From Apostichopus japonicus (taxonomy: Eukaryota; Echinodermata; Holothuroidea; Aspidochirotida; Stichopodidae), in NCBI RefSeq assembly GCF_037975245.1, contig NC_092577.1, positions 35,146,898 through 35,210,897 of the forward strand: DNA of 64,000 nt. The letters run 5' to 3'. How positions within the stretch are numbered: position 1 is the stretch's first letter; the number at the start of each line of letters is the position of its first letter. The notes below the pieces were generated by a model that worked only from the letters and a program-made list of their open reading frames with translations, made no database searches and was not told the DNA's origin. Both the position numbers and the translations under genes were made by a program. Shown here piece after piece: positions 1 through 12,160 of the stretch.

Positions 1-337
1 TGTATACAGGAATCCTTATGTAGTAGGACTGGACGTTGTACGTACAAATGTTGTTCTCACAAAAATTGCGCAAGTTCCGGGCAGTTCTGTTTAAATGGCT
101 TGGAGGGGATGGGGTGGGGGGGAGAGGGGTGTGGGATGGAAGAAGGAGGGTAAGAAAGAGAATAAGAGGGTGAGAATAACAAAAAGGGTAAAACATCTAT
201 CAGAAAGATTACTTGCCTTGTCGAGAAACAAAATATACAGTATGGTGTATACAGGAATCCTCATGTAGTAGGACTGGACGTTGTACGTACAAATGTTGTT
301 CTCACAAAAATTGTGCAAGTTCTGGGCATTTCTGTTT
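1..337. repeat. direct duplication in AIG1-like intron
   Basis: Bases 1-92 recur almost unchanged at 246-337 (offset 245; both start TGTATACAGGAATCC). The copies differ at only a few positions. The first copy may continue left of the window, so this may be part of a longer tandem array. The stretch between the copies is G-rich on the + strand. Confidence 0.85.
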
Positions 338-386
338 TACATATTAATCCATTCATTGTTTCTCTGTGTTTTTCCTTTCTCAACAG

Positions 387-3300
387 TTGGTCGTTATAAC
401 CTTTTGGGCGATTTATGGTATGAACAGGGAGCTCATCTTTCCGGCGGCACTTGACGAATTCTTTCCAGCCTGGTTAAATCATGCTTTGGTAAGTCATGCA
501 GTATTTCTATGAGGGAATCTAAAGGCACCAGTTCAAGAAATGTCTAATGTTTAGATCATGTAACTTCAAGAATCTTGTTGATGCTATCGACCAGCCTCTC
601 ACCCGATTCTATCAAGATATGAAATTATTGACATTTTGTGAATTTTATCGGGGAACGTACAAAGCCCAACTATTGATATCAGTGAAGAACAAGACTTCAA
701 AAATGCTTTTGTAATTCTTTGGGCACTTTGCCGTATGCAGGCTTGCTAAGAATCTTATCAGGGTTAATTTTGAACTGTACCAGACAAAGAGACAATTGAC
801 AGCCAGTTGAGTTCCTTTTTGGTGGATCTTTTTCCACCTTAGCCTTAGGGAAGTACCGCCTTGCTTCACTCCATACCCTGTATCTTCCTTAACCTGGGCT
901 GCACTCACCCCCTGAGGGTGCAAGGCAGGGCTCCATGGGTGCAGATTTATAGACATAAACAACAAATTTATGCACAAAACAATAATAGACAGCAGGTGAA
1001 GTTTTTGCAAAATTATGTTTCCATCGGTTAGGGATGTGCAAGTAGTAGAAAAGATAAAAAAAATCCTGCCCTACAAACACCCAGGGCAAGAGCTTTCAAT
1101 ATTTGTCAATGTTTTTGCTATTTGGACAATCTCAGAATATCCTTCATAATTTTCTAAAATAGATAAACAATGTCTCTTTGTTGTTCCTTAAGTGATTGTT
1201 CCCTTATGTTTTCTCTTTCATTTCACAGCATACCTTTGTTCTCCCGTTGCTTCTTATCGATATGTTGCTGGTGAAACATAAATATCCTTCTCGGATAAGT
1301 GGAATCCTCGGTGCTGTAGGCTTTGCTCTTTGTTATCTAGTATGGTAAGTGTATATGTCTGTCAAAGGGATATCCTGCTGGCTGTAGTCCATCGTTTTTA
1401 CCAAATTTGTTGGAAAATTTCCCTTTTTTCTGTATATATACATAATCTCATAGTAATTTGGATGGAGAAGTTACAAATTTGCAATTGTTTGTGAGTGTAT
1501 ATGGCAACAAATGTGAATTATGTCAGAATGGCAATTGAGCTGAAAGTATTGTCTTTTTTATTTTTTATTTATCCAGACCAGAGGAAAAAAGTATTTTTAC
1601 ACACAAAAAGTTGCATTGTGACAAAATTCTAAGTACAAAGACCATGGACAGCTAAGCAATCATTCCAAATGTATCACATTACAAGGGTGAATCAACAAGA
1701 ACATTTATTGGAAAGTAAAGCTTTTTTAAACAAAAAACCCTGCCTTGATGACATCACAGACCAATAGATCACTAGAGGAACAGAGGGTGTGGCTATAGAG
1801 ATAGTTGGTCTTGATGTAAGGGGGTAGAGAGTGGACCAAGTGGTTTGGTTGTTGTGCCCAGGCTCAATCAGGAGTGACTTTTCTTTAAAAGCATCTAGTT
1901 GTCTTCTTCAAATGAACTTTACGTCTTGAGAAATTAATAATTCTGTATGATTTTAAAAATTTGTCTACGATGTACTTTAGTATCATAGTCTTATTCACAT
2001 ATTAAACAACAGGTCATTAATGTGTAAGCATGCAGGCATGTTTGTCATTCATTATTTCGAGTGAAACTTGACTAGTCGAGCTAATGTATTTTAGTATTGC
2101 ATAAATGCTTTATACTCATAGATGGCCGCTTCAGTCAACTTTAGGAAGCCCATCAGAATTATTCTAAAAGTAAAAAAAAATAAAATAAAAATTGGTAAAA
2201 CCTTCAAGCATTGACAATATCATTTGGAGGGTGCAGATACATCCCAACAAGACATAAGTTATCTGACATTTCTTGATTCCTTCACAGAGTGTTCCCTTCT
2301 CTAATTTCTGTCTGTTTTTTCCATTTCTTCAGGATTCTATACCTGGGCTTTGCTAAAGACATCTGGGTCTACCCCTTCTTAAAAGTCCTAGAAGGCCCCT
2401 ACTTTATTCTCTTTTTTGCCGTTATGACTGTGGTGCTCATCATCTTCTACATCATTGGGGAGAAACTCAGCAGTGTTCTAGGAGGTAAGCTCAAATGAAG
2501 GAAAATTATCACCAGTAAACACACATGGACAGTCTTACTACCAAATACACATGTACATTCTCACCTTCAAATAAACATGAACAGTCTCACAATCAAATAC
2601 ACAACAATAGTCTCACGATCAAAATCACATGGACACATTTCACTGTCCTGTATGTTAGACTAAGTAGTCCAGTCACTTTCATTGATGAACCTTAGTTGTC
2701 TAGACGGTCGTAAGTGTTATAGAAATACAGTCTGGTCTAATAGCAGTGTTTTGAGCCATTACCAGTGATACTAGTGACTACAGCCGTTGAGTCACTAGCT
2801 ATACACCAACTATTTGAAGTAGCTTCACTGTTGAAATTGTGCGTTCTGTTGTAACTCATGATCACTGTTTCTTGCATCGTAGAGTAGTCAACCAGTGTTT
2901 TTATGGTGAATGCTGATTGATACCACCAGCAAGAAAAATAAAAGAGAAAAAAAAATACCAGGAATTTGTAATTTAACACGTTAATAACCCTTACAAATTG
3001 AACAATCCATGAAAGTATTGTGAGAGCTAAGATGGAAGCAATGTTCTTGAATGTGTGGAAGATTTTTAATAATTAAATTAACTTATCAATGGTAACGTTG
3101 GTTAGTAGTACACTTTTGTCTGCTGGTTGTGTCTGCAGTGGAATGTTTTACATATCATGCTAAATACAGTGCATAAAACTCTAAATACATTATAGTTCTG
3201 TGGCATTCTCGTCATTTAATAACAGGTGTTGATTTTCGGTGGAGGAAGTCGTGATACCACATGTCCATTGGTAGATTAAAGTATTAAGTTAAAAGTGGAA

Positions 3301-3873
3301 CCAATGGTACAGAAACATAAAATCAAAGGGTGTGATGGTTCAAATGGACAACATTGGTGAAATGCCCTCCATTGAAATAAATGAAAATTGAAATTTCATG
3401 TATCCCAGGCCCTACTTATGCTGTCTCTGATATTATAACCACACCTTGATTATAGCTAATTTATACTTTGTGATTGTAAAAAATCTACAATCGACATTTT
3501 GGGCACTTATTTGTCGGTTCTTAGACCCGCAATCGGAGTTAAAAGCAAGGCACAAAAGTACCTCAATAGCAGTTTTATGTAAAGTGAATCACTTGGTATT
3601 CGCAGAGATTGAGTGTCACAATTGATTATTTTATAAACTTATTACACAAAGACTAACCATTTGTTGAGTACAATGCAACTGAATGTATGGTGTAAGCCTC
3701 TGTACCTTTTGGTGATCTAGTTTGGAATTTAAGACGGTATATTATGGTTTGATATACTCGTTTGCAGAATCTTGCAAAAACTGAAAAGATAAACACTCCT
3801 TAACATAAATTTATTTCTATCTTCATCTATTTCAGGTTCTGAGAAGAAAGTTAGCACAGCGAAATTTGACTAG
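387..3873 (+). CDS. AIG1/ADTRP-like: AIG1/ADTRP-family membrane hydrolase, 3' part only
   Basis: Four exons are visible: 387-488, 1229-1344, 2333-2484 and 3836-3873 (TAG stop at 3871-3873). All have GT-AG borders and compatible phases, and together encode 135 residues. The family (FAR-17a/AIG1-like) consists of multipass membrane Thr hydrolases of about 230-240 aa that split fatty-acid esters of hydroxy fatty acids. Roughly the first 100 residues, including the expected catalytic Thr, lie left of the window. The visible part keeps the family landmarks: RELIFP, then WLNHALHTFVLP, which holds the conserved His, then KYPSR, WVYP and a last hydrophobic helix ending in GEKL. The short tail GSEKKVSTAKFD is hydrophilic. 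AIG1 and ADTRP cannot be separated from this fragment. The family call is secure; the function is taken from the mammalian proteins. Confidence 0.9.
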
Positions 3874-4484
3874 ATGTATTTTGTACTGGAACCGAAGTTG
3901 GATAATTTTTATCCAAAAATGAACCACCGTTTTTAGTGAAGGCATCCTGAGCCATACAGCCTTCTCATATGCAGTACCATTTCCATATCTTACACTAATA
4001 TTGCTGTCATGTGGACTGTTAATTATGCCTGTGTTAATTGGTCATTAAATGTAGTCATAATTTTTCCATTCAATTCACTTGGCGATTTCTTAATTGTAGT
4101 CTTCAGTTCAACAGAACCTATGTTTTGTTTTTTCTTTACTTCCCACTCCTGCACCTTCCTCCTTCCCCTCCTCCCCCTCTTAGCACCAAGTGTTTTATGA
4201 ATATGACTGGAATTGGCCAAATTAAACATTCCGTCCTAGTTAGTTTTTGTCACAAAACACTGTTGGGCAGATTGTGATAATGGTTCCCATCACTCCTTGC
4301 CTCCTCCCAACTCTTTGGGACAAAACACCTCCCCCAACCCACCTGTGGTAAAACTACATGAATGCTCAATGAGTCAACTTACAGTCTCATGCACCTGTGG
4401 TATCTGTAAAAAGGAATTTTAAAGTTTAATATTCCTTTTAATACTTCAATCCTGCTCAGAAAGTCTTTTAGCTCTAGTAAAGTA

Positions 4485-4651
4485 CTGTGTGGTATGGAAA
4501 CGTTATCCTGTGTGGTATGGAAACGTTATCCTGTGTGTTATGGAAATGTTATCCTGTGTGGTATGGAAACATTATCCTGTGTGGTACGGAAACATTATCC
4601 TGTGTGGTATGCTAACGTTATCCTGTGTGAAAACGTTATCCTGTGTGGTAT
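4485..4651. repeat. 23-bp minisatellite
   Basis: About eight tandem units of roughly 23 bp, built on CTGTGTGGTATGGAAACGTT. Units differ by point changes, and one unit near the right end is shortened. A reading frame through it (METLSCVV repeats) is a by-product of the tandem structure, not a gene. Confidence 0.9.
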
Positions 4652-6596
4652 GGAAATGTTAAGATGCCATCAAACTGTCAAGACCAAAATATTGATAAAA
4701 TTGATCATTTAATAAATCTTGTGAAATTATTATCTTGCTGCAAAATGATGAATTGTAGCAAAATAACCTTAACATTTTGATGGTGCCTTAATGTTTCTGT
4801 AGTGTGGTGAAAGCCAGAAGCATGAATAATTATTACTATTCTGGGTAATTTTCTCTTCTTTGTATTACAATATCTTATATAAAAAAGAATCCCTTTTTCC
4901 TTTGCAGTAAAAGTAGAAGTGAAATGACCAATGACAGATTCAAATCATGTTCTTGTGTATTTCCTCTATTGAAGGACAACAATTTGAACTTTTAAATTTA
5001 GCAATTTGTTTTTTCCCTAAATACTATTTTTCTCAGTTTCATTTTTTGTTTTAAGCTCTGAATAGTGAGAGTGCAAAGAGCGTGTGTTGTTGAGTATTGG
5101 ATCACAGTCAGGCTACTAGTTAGCTCGTCCAAGGGCAAGTTTGTATGCATATGTATATGTATGCACTTGTGTGTATATGTCTATGGACATTTCCTGTTTA
5201 CATCCATTAAAGGGGTGGTCAGCTCATACTCCCAGCAGGCCCGGTGAGAAGAATTGGTCGGCGGTTATACAGCTATGGATTGGGGAGACATGGAAAGATA
5301 AATGAATTCTAATTTTCATGCTATACTTAAGGAACTTTTGAAGACTTCCAGGTAATATAAATGCCCCTAGGGCCCAATCTGGCCCCTGGATGTAAATATT
5401 TTGCAAAATAAATATGGTTTTACTATCAGTTGTTGTTCAAGGGAGGAACAAAAATATTAGAGATTTGTTAGTTTCTCTTTGGTGATATTATGATCAGGGA
5501 TTATTTTAGTCAACTCACGGCCCATTTACACTCAACGTTTTTCTTCTTTCTTTCTGGGTAGGGAAGAATTTCAGGGGTGGCAGGTGTAAAGGTCTGTGCT
5601 GAACACCTAGAGATTGAATTATTAAACCTTTGTTCTTTAATATTTGAAGTATGTAGATTAATGATTAGAAAAATTCAATAAATATAATCAATACTGTCAT
5701 GATAACAATTCTATTTTGTACCTTTAATGCCTTTCATAATGAATAATTTTGCAGGATTGAGGAAAAGTTCATGCGACATGCAAATATAAAATTATTAAAA
5801 AAGAATATATTTGACTCTTTCTTGTTTTTCGGCAAGTTTTCCTGTTGAGTTACTTGCAGAGATTAAAAAGTGTAGTTTTTATTTTCTATTTACTTTGTTT
5901 CCAAAATCATGTTATTTTCCTGATGAAGTGATAGGAATTAGCAGACCTCTCTAATTTGCTTCATCTTTATGGCTCCAAAAACTAGCAAGCTAAAAATTGC
6001 TAAACGTGTTAAGAGCTACTTTCCCCGATGCTCTTGAACCAAAGAGTCAGACTTGCTCGCATGATTTCCTATGAGTTGGCACGTTTGCTGAAGATGTGGC
6101 ACTTTTCATTAAACACTCTCCCTGTGAGAGGGGGGTGGGGTCTAGTTTTGTACAATTATGGGTACTTAGAGGCAACACATTGCTACATGAAAATATCTGT
6201 AGTCCCTTGGGAGCTAACGTCTGACTATGGCGACATGTTAATAAATAAATCCCTGAAAATTAAGGTTAATTACTAGCAAAATTACAAATCTCAGGGAATA
6301 AATATATACATCATAATATTCTTGTAAATAATGTTTGCATGTTAGTCATGAAATACAAATCACTACAAGGTGGAGGGTAAAATAGACTTTCCTAATGGTA
6401 TACTAAAATAAGAGTGCAAATTCCCCAACTGATGTAGGTAGGGGTATGAGGTAAATCAAGGACTTTATAAAGGAGGGGTTAGTTCCGGGGTCATTACGCG
6501 GGGGGGGGGGGGGAACATCCGTAGCAGTGGTCAAATTCTTCCTTGGCTGAAAGTAATTATTGTCATTGTCCCAACTGAGCCATTCCCCCTGACTAA

Positions 6597-6624
6597 TGAT
6601 GGGAAGTGGCCCCACTTCCCATCA
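6597..6624. repeat. perfect 28-bp palindrome
   Basis: TGATGGGAAGTGG is followed by CC and then its exact reverse complement, giving a 13-bp stem with a 2-base spacer. It lies between two poly-G runs. No function is known. Confidence 0.85.
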
Positions 6625-7020
6625 CTTTCCCGGGGGGGGGCAAAGAGGAGGGGTTGACCCCTTGCCTCCCAATTCAAATGGCCACTCAGAAATGTTCACA
6701 AAAAGCACAAGCTATTGATCATCATAAGGAAAGAAAAAATCAAACAAACAAGAGAACAGATTGAAATGCTTCATTTTTGCTGTAACTTTTAAAGCATTGT
6801 TCCTTGTTAGTATACATTTGAACCCCAGCAATTTGAGATCCCTTATGTAAGGCTCTATGTGGTGTTGTAGTCTCATGAAATGCTCCTTTAAAAAAGATCA
6901 ACTTTTCAAAGCACACGCTGTCGGTGAATATAAAACATTGTTGCCATGTTTAATGGCTCATGTCAGTTTCATAGCTTTGAAAGGCCCTCATGTAAGGCAC
7001 TATGTGATGCTATGGTCTCA

Positions 7021-7208
7021 TTAAAGGGTGTGAAGACTCACACAAAAAGAAACGTCTAATGCCGGTAATTTGACCTAGTTTCGAATGAGGTGTAACAGAA
7101 GTGTAAGACACCACCATTGATCCCAGAAAATACACAGCTTGCTACCATCAATAATTAACTTTATCAGATGGCCGCACGCGGTTAGGGACAAGTCTTCAAT
7201 GCCTTTAA
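7021..7208 (-). mobile_element. TTAA-flanked MITE, copy A (internally deleted)
   Basis: Starts TTAA AGGGTGTGAAGACTC and ends AATGCCTTTAA, the inverted ends of the 371-bp element found at 17672-18042 and 62887-63258. This copy is in the opposite orientation and only 188 bp long, having lost the middle of the element. TTAA at both edges and the short inverted repeats fit a piggyBac-type non-autonomous element. It abuts a LINE tail. Confidence 0.8.
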
Positions 7209-7390
7209 ACAAATGGATACGCATTCATGAATAAGAACGTCTCGAGTTCTTTCTGGAAAGTTGACACATGTGGGATTGTTTTCAGATGTAAGGGGAGACT
7301 GTTCCAGAGCTGTGGAGCTGATCTAGCAAAGCAACGTTCCCCATAGGTGAAAGCTATGGTCTCGTTACATGCTTCTTTAATGAATATCAA
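7205..7390 (-). mobile_element. LINE reverse transcriptase C-terminal remnant
   Basis: The minus strand encodes ERCFARSAPQLWNSLP followed by HVSTFQKELETFLF. This is the typical C-terminal end of CR1/L2-like LINE reverse transcriptases (F..SAP.LWNSLP, then ..F...L...LF). Only this tail is present. Its 3' end meets MITE copy A. It lies downstream of the Pinocchio-like gene on the same strand. Confidence 0.75.
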
Positions 7391-7473
7391 CCATTCAAGA
7401 ACTCCATCTTAATGAATTCTCAAGACCACTGTTCTATCGCTTCTTTCTTCAGTGTTCAACAATAAAAGCAAGT

Positions 7474-7479
7474 TTTATT
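7474..7479 (-). terminator. poly(A) signal of the Pinocchio-like gene
   Basis: The minus strand reads AATAAA 25 bases after the stop codon at 7504, within GAATAAAAC. This is a good position for a cleavage/polyadenylation signal and implies a very short 3' UTR. Confidence 0.6.
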
Positions 7480-7503
7480 CGGATCTCCATCAAGGAACTT
7501 ATA

Positions 7504-9987
7504 TCATCTCTTCCCTAAGTCACCAAATGCTTCAATCAAAGTATCTTCCTTATTATCAACAAAATTCTGGAGAATAAAGTGGGTCTGTTCACTCTCTGGT
7601 AGATTGCATTTTCCATTCCAATATCCTTCCTTCATTCTGTGACTCTGCAGGAAAGAAAGAGATTCTATATGACAAGAACAAAATAATAATTTAAGAACCC
7701 AAGATGTCACTGGAAAATTTGTCTTGTCACATGGATAGGATGTTATTTCCCTTAAATATTGCATTTATATCTGTGATACCTCAACAAGCAACTTAAGGTC
7801 CCCCCAGATGACCCAACCGAGTTCTGAGATAGGAGGGGCAAGGCACAGACCAATCTTCAGTCTTGTTGAAATTGTTGCCTGTCTAACCAATGCACCCACA
7901 TGTAAATATAATAATAAAAATGATAATAAAATAATGAAAATGATTGCTGTGAAAATTACTGGAGGGAACACGGCACCCCTACCCATCTCCTCCAACAACC
8001 CCTCCTCTCCCACTCCACTACACCATTGCCTGGTAATATTACCAGCAATATGTACATTTCTGACGAAGTGCTTCATAGTATGCATTCAGAATGTTTTGGG
8101 GTTTTGTATATTTTTTTGAGACCTGAAAATGCTAACAGCTGTTAATGAAAGTAGAGCCAAGTATACTGACCATATCTACATCCCGGTACCATGTTGAACC
8201 ACAATGTCCATTACAAATAGCGCATGATCTGATCATTGAAAAACCACCACATTCACGACATTGACTTGACCACTGGCCGTTAAACCAAGAGCTGCCACAT
8301 CTAGAGATTATAAATGGAGAAACAGAAACATTAACGGTACTTCTTTGATAATCCATTAGTCTAGAAGGGTGCACTAGTAATAAACAATAATAATAAAAAT
8401 AATACTTATATAGCGCGTTCATCAGCAACGCTGCTCGAAGCGCAATACAGGAATTGAAACAATTAATATACAGGAAACATTCAAAAACAAATAGTAGAAA
8501 AGTATCGCCTCAAAGGTTTACACCATAAAACCTATAATAGGATAGAAAAATACATTAAAGCTATGGTGATACAAAAATACTGTACAGTTCAAACATCAAA
8601 GGCAATTCTAAAATAATATATTTTCAGCGATGTTTTAAAACTGGCAAGGCTTGCGCAGGTACATACTGAATTCGGCAAGGCATTCCATAGCTTGGGCGCA
8701 CATACTGAAAATGCCTTGTCCCCAGTGTTTGTCTTTGTTCTCCTTTCTTGAAGCAAAAGTAACCCCGAAACCTGTTCACTATCCCTCGTCTTCCAAGCAA
8801 TGAATATATACAAATGATATATGCAAGTGAATATTCAAAATGAGAGGACTAGACATAAGTTGGTTTTCACTTGGGATCAGCATACACTGATCTCATGCAA
8901 AAAAATTAAAGTATTACAATTTTGAAATATTTAATATTTCAGCAGAAAAAGCTAACAAACTGGGAGTTTCAGTCCAGCTCCAACCATCTCCCTGGAAAGT
9001 AAAACTTACGATGAACATCTTTGGTGCCATTCTTTATATTCTTTGCTTTTCTGAAGGTCTGATACGGCCGATTTTGTATAGACTCTCTTCTGTGTTTCAA
9101 ATGCCTCTTGTGATATTTGTTCAGCAAATTGTCCTAGTAATGGAATGAACAAAATGTGAAAATGTAGTGTACAATATTCTTATGTGGTATGAAGTTTCAA
9201 GTAAAGATAACAGATGAAAAGCTAAATCAAAGTAACATACGAACTTAGGTTCTGAAATGGCTGAAACATTATGAAACATAAGGTAAGAAGAATAATTGAG
9301 CCAAACCCAAGTTGTGGCACAAGAAATATAATGAAAAACTTAACTCTGGAAGAAATCTAGTGACAACTAGGATACTAAAATTAGTCTACACATCAAGAAT
9401 GATTTAGATAATTCCACAGATGGAATAAAACAAATGTTTCTTGATATTCCTTAGAGTTAAATAAATGCAATGCTCAATTAGAAGAGTTGTCTCCTCGAAG
9501 AGCATCGTGGTCAAAATAGCTATTAAAGGCAATTGACTTGCGACCTAAAGAATGCAGGTTTGTGTCCTGGCCACATCATTTACCTAGTTGTGTCCATGGG
9601 CAAGGCACTTAGATCTCCATTGCCTCTCTTTACCCAGGTGTATTAATGGGATCTACGAGGTAACTTGTAAATAAAGTTGGGTGCGTTGGTTTGTGGCTGC
9701 AACCTATTGGGAGTCCTCCAAGGGACCAATCATGTGGCGCAATCTATTGCCCCGCAGTTGTTTGAATTGTGCGCATTTGGGTGTGGCAGGTTACCAATAA
9801 CCAGGGATTAATAACTGTTGCAAAAGTCGTGTGAGAAAGCCTTGCCATGATACAAGACTGTAAACCTTGAAACTTCAACTGTTAAATTTATGTTACAACA
9901 GTTATAATTTAAATACCACAAATTTTCATCAAGATTCTTACTTGGTATCGTGTTAAAATCCTCTTCTTCTGAATTGCCTTCAAACAT
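7504..9987 (-). CDS. pino-like: Pinocchio-like Cys-rich protein
   Basis: Coding exons on the minus strand are 9987-9942, 9133-9010, 8300-8171 and 7644-7504. All have GT/AG borders and phases match, giving 146 aa. The acidic start MFEGNSEEEDF leads into a charged helix-like stretch (about 17-52), then a Cys-rich core: RCSSCGSSW (55-62), QCRECGGFSMIRSC (70-83), AICNGHCGSTW (84-94) and NGKC (110-113). Four Cys pairs suggest metal binding. The pattern CGxSW...CxECGG...RxCxxCxGxCGxxWxRD matches my recollection of the Pinocchio family of insects and other invertebrates. That family assignment is from memory and should be confirmed by search. Its molecular role is unclear. Two non-coding 5' exons appear to lie upstream (10391-10331, and one ending at 10725). 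The introns hold a LINE tail and a SINE. Confidence 0.75.
8380..8813 (-). mobile_element. CR1-like LINE 3' end
   Basis: The minus strand encodes TGDKAFSVCAPKLWNALP and SLASFKTSLKIYYF, the C-terminal end of a LINE reverse transcriptase. A 3' UTR follows, ending GCGCTATATAAG and a run of TTATTATTATT. The same 3' signature is at 44240-44292 and 49639-49690. This copy lies in an intron of the Pinocchio-like gene. Confidence 0.8.
9495..9815 (+). mobile_element. tRNA-derived SINE
   Basis: The head (about 9503-9580) is tRNA-like: an A-box-like stretch around GTGGTCAAAATAGC, then TTGACTTGCGACCTAAAG and a B-box-like GGTTTGTGTCCTGG. The body continues with GGGCAAGGCACTTAGATC and CCCAGGTGTATTAATGGG, typical of invertebrate tRNA SINEs. 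It sits in an intron of the Pinocchio-like gene. End points are approximate. Confidence 0.6.
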
Positions 9988-10330
9988 CTTGCCTGGGAGC
10001 TGGAACAAATTCCTAAAATAAAATATGAAAGGAAATACTTAATTAATCATCTCAAAGAAAAAAATCAGTTCTTAAGAATCAGACACAAGTCACAAAAATA
10101 AGGTCATATTGTACAAATTCCTATACATTAAATATGCCTTCAAGTTGGCATGACAACCTAAAGATTTCAAATGGCTATACTGATCAACAAAAAACTGAAA
10201 TAAAAAGAAACTGTGTCTGAGAAGACAGTACACATGTTCTTGTGAAACTGATTGGAGTTGATCATGATAGGTAAAAATGTACTGCATAACAACATAATTG
10301 ACGTAAAGACCACATTCTCAGCCCACTCAC

Positions 10331-12160
10331 CTTATATTTTGAAAGTGACCGTGACAACGTTATGTCTATAGCTAGCACTATAGTTACAATCCTGAAATTA
10401 GACAGGGCATAGTCGTATTTTGCCAAAATATGACAGAGATGCGAATTTTGATGTCATAAATCGAAAGTAAAGAACGTCCTCGAGGTAGAAATAAAACTTT
10501 CAAGGCCTAAGTTCATTTTTAAAGTGAAACTCTTGCACCATAGACAAACTATTAGTATTGCTATAGTTCTAGTAGCATTCACAATAATCTGAAGAAAATT
10601 ACGCAAACACTTCCGGGTTTACTTCGTGGTGATAACATGGATATTTCTCGATATAAATTGCTTTTATACGTACATGCATTTAAGGAAATACAAAATCTAA
10701 GCAATGGGTAGGCTAGTTCCTTACCTCTTCCTGATACCAGTCAATAAAAACACATTTATCACGCCGTGGTGTAAATTTTACTTTGTCTCTGTTTTGTTGA
10801 TGTAAACATTGGTCATCGTACGCGTACTGGACACGCCCACAATTGCGAAATCATAAGCTGGTTAAATCAGTCAGAAAACGTTGGAAATGACCTTACTGAA
10901 TGAGTCAGTTAGTGGAAGGTCGTATTCACGTTGTGTACAAATAAACCATACCGGCAATGCGTGTTCTGTATACAGCAAAAGCTTGGTGCAACCTGGGACT
11001 TGAATCAATCTTTAAAATCTATCTACTTTCAATTCAACAACACATGTACCCGTTGGTTTCCTTCTAGTTTTGTAGAACAAGTTTCGTAATTTATCGATTG
11101 GATTTAAAACGGTATTGAATCCTCCATTTGTTTCAATTTGACCATTTGGTACTCGTCCGAGTTCTGTCGACGTTACTACTAATAATACTGGCCTAGTATA
11201 TAAACACACGTTGTTACAGGTTACTTGCATCATCCATGCCTTTCCTTGTCAATACTGTAGTATCATAATAACAACTGTGTAGGCCTAACAATTTTGAAGC
11301 AAAGCATATCGATGACCTTGTAATATTTTTTTGGCACGATGTAAGTCTCAATTTCCACAGTTGGAACAAGTAGAATGTAGGGCCACTTGAGAAATGTATT
11401 CTAGGTTAGCATCTGGATGGAAGGATGCCCAGTTCGCACATACAAAAACAGTGTAGTAACTAGTAATGATATATACAGGATACTAGAAAAAAATATAAAA
11501 TGTTTATCAAAGCTAGTAACCCTAAAGAAAAAGGAAGAAAATAACAGAACAAAGTAAGAGTTGACTCATTCCCCTAGCCACTTGGAAGTTGGAGCATGAT
11601 ATAGGCCTAATGTTGGGTAGTTTGCAACTAAAATTCTTGGACTTGGCCTAGATTACTCAATTCTGCATCATAGCATCCACACAGACATTTTCAAGATATT
11701 AGTCTTGGACTTTGGGATAGGAGTTTCTTTTATATGTACACATGAATGAAAAATTACAAATCACAATGTTCAGTCATTCTCAAATAAAATTATTGGACTT
11801 CGATTGACCCACTTTGTTGTTTTGATTTGTGAGTGTAACTTTGTGGTTTGCTGTTCATTTTATAAGCATTCAGGCCATATCCTTCCCATGTATGGCCACA
11901 CAAATATACTTGAAATTATTCAGGGCTTAAATTTCTGCTGAATTGTAACTCCCTAAGTTAGGAAAACTTGAAACACAAGTTGATGTTTCTTGCAAATTTT
12001 TGTCAGTGAGGAGTGATTTTGTTTTGGAGTTGAAAACCTTGGCTTGTGTTTCATCCCATAACAGTTTTGTCTCTACATACTTGTTGGCAGGTGTTTGACT
12101 GTTTATTTTCTCCTCTGGTCCCTCCCCCTCTACATTCTTAAATTAGCTCATTAGGTATTC
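10331..12160. promoter_or_regulatory. divergent promoter interval, Pinocchio-like / EIF2B4
   Basis: Two non-coding exons of the minus-strand gene are supported by splice sites. One is 10391-10331 (acceptor TTTCAG, donor GTGAGT). Another ends at 10725 (donor GTAAGG). ACTTCCGG at 10609-10616 is an ETS-type site, and ATTGG at 10808-10812 is an inverted CCAAT box. On the plus side a long pyrimidine tract (about 12100-12140) and ATTAG just before the EIF2B4 start suggest a 5' UTR intron acceptor. The two genes diverge across about 1.3 kb. Transcription starts are not determinable here. Confidence 0.4.

Larger units (their letters stand above)
3874..7020. other. 3' flank and intergenic DNA, AIG1-like to Pinocchio-like
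   Basis: No convincing coding exon was found here. The interval follows the AIG1-like stop and should hold its 3' UTR. Several AATAAA words occur (for example near 4711, 5406 and 5669), so the poly(A) site cannot be fixed. It contains a 23-bp minisatellite, poly-G runs near 6500 and 6640, and a perfect palindrome at 6597-6624. The next gene downstream is on the other strand, so the two genes are tail-to-tail. Confidence 0.6.

Noticed and set aside
4494-4712. METLSCVV-repeat open frame
   Set aside because: Produced by the 23-bp minisatellite; nothing else supports a gene.
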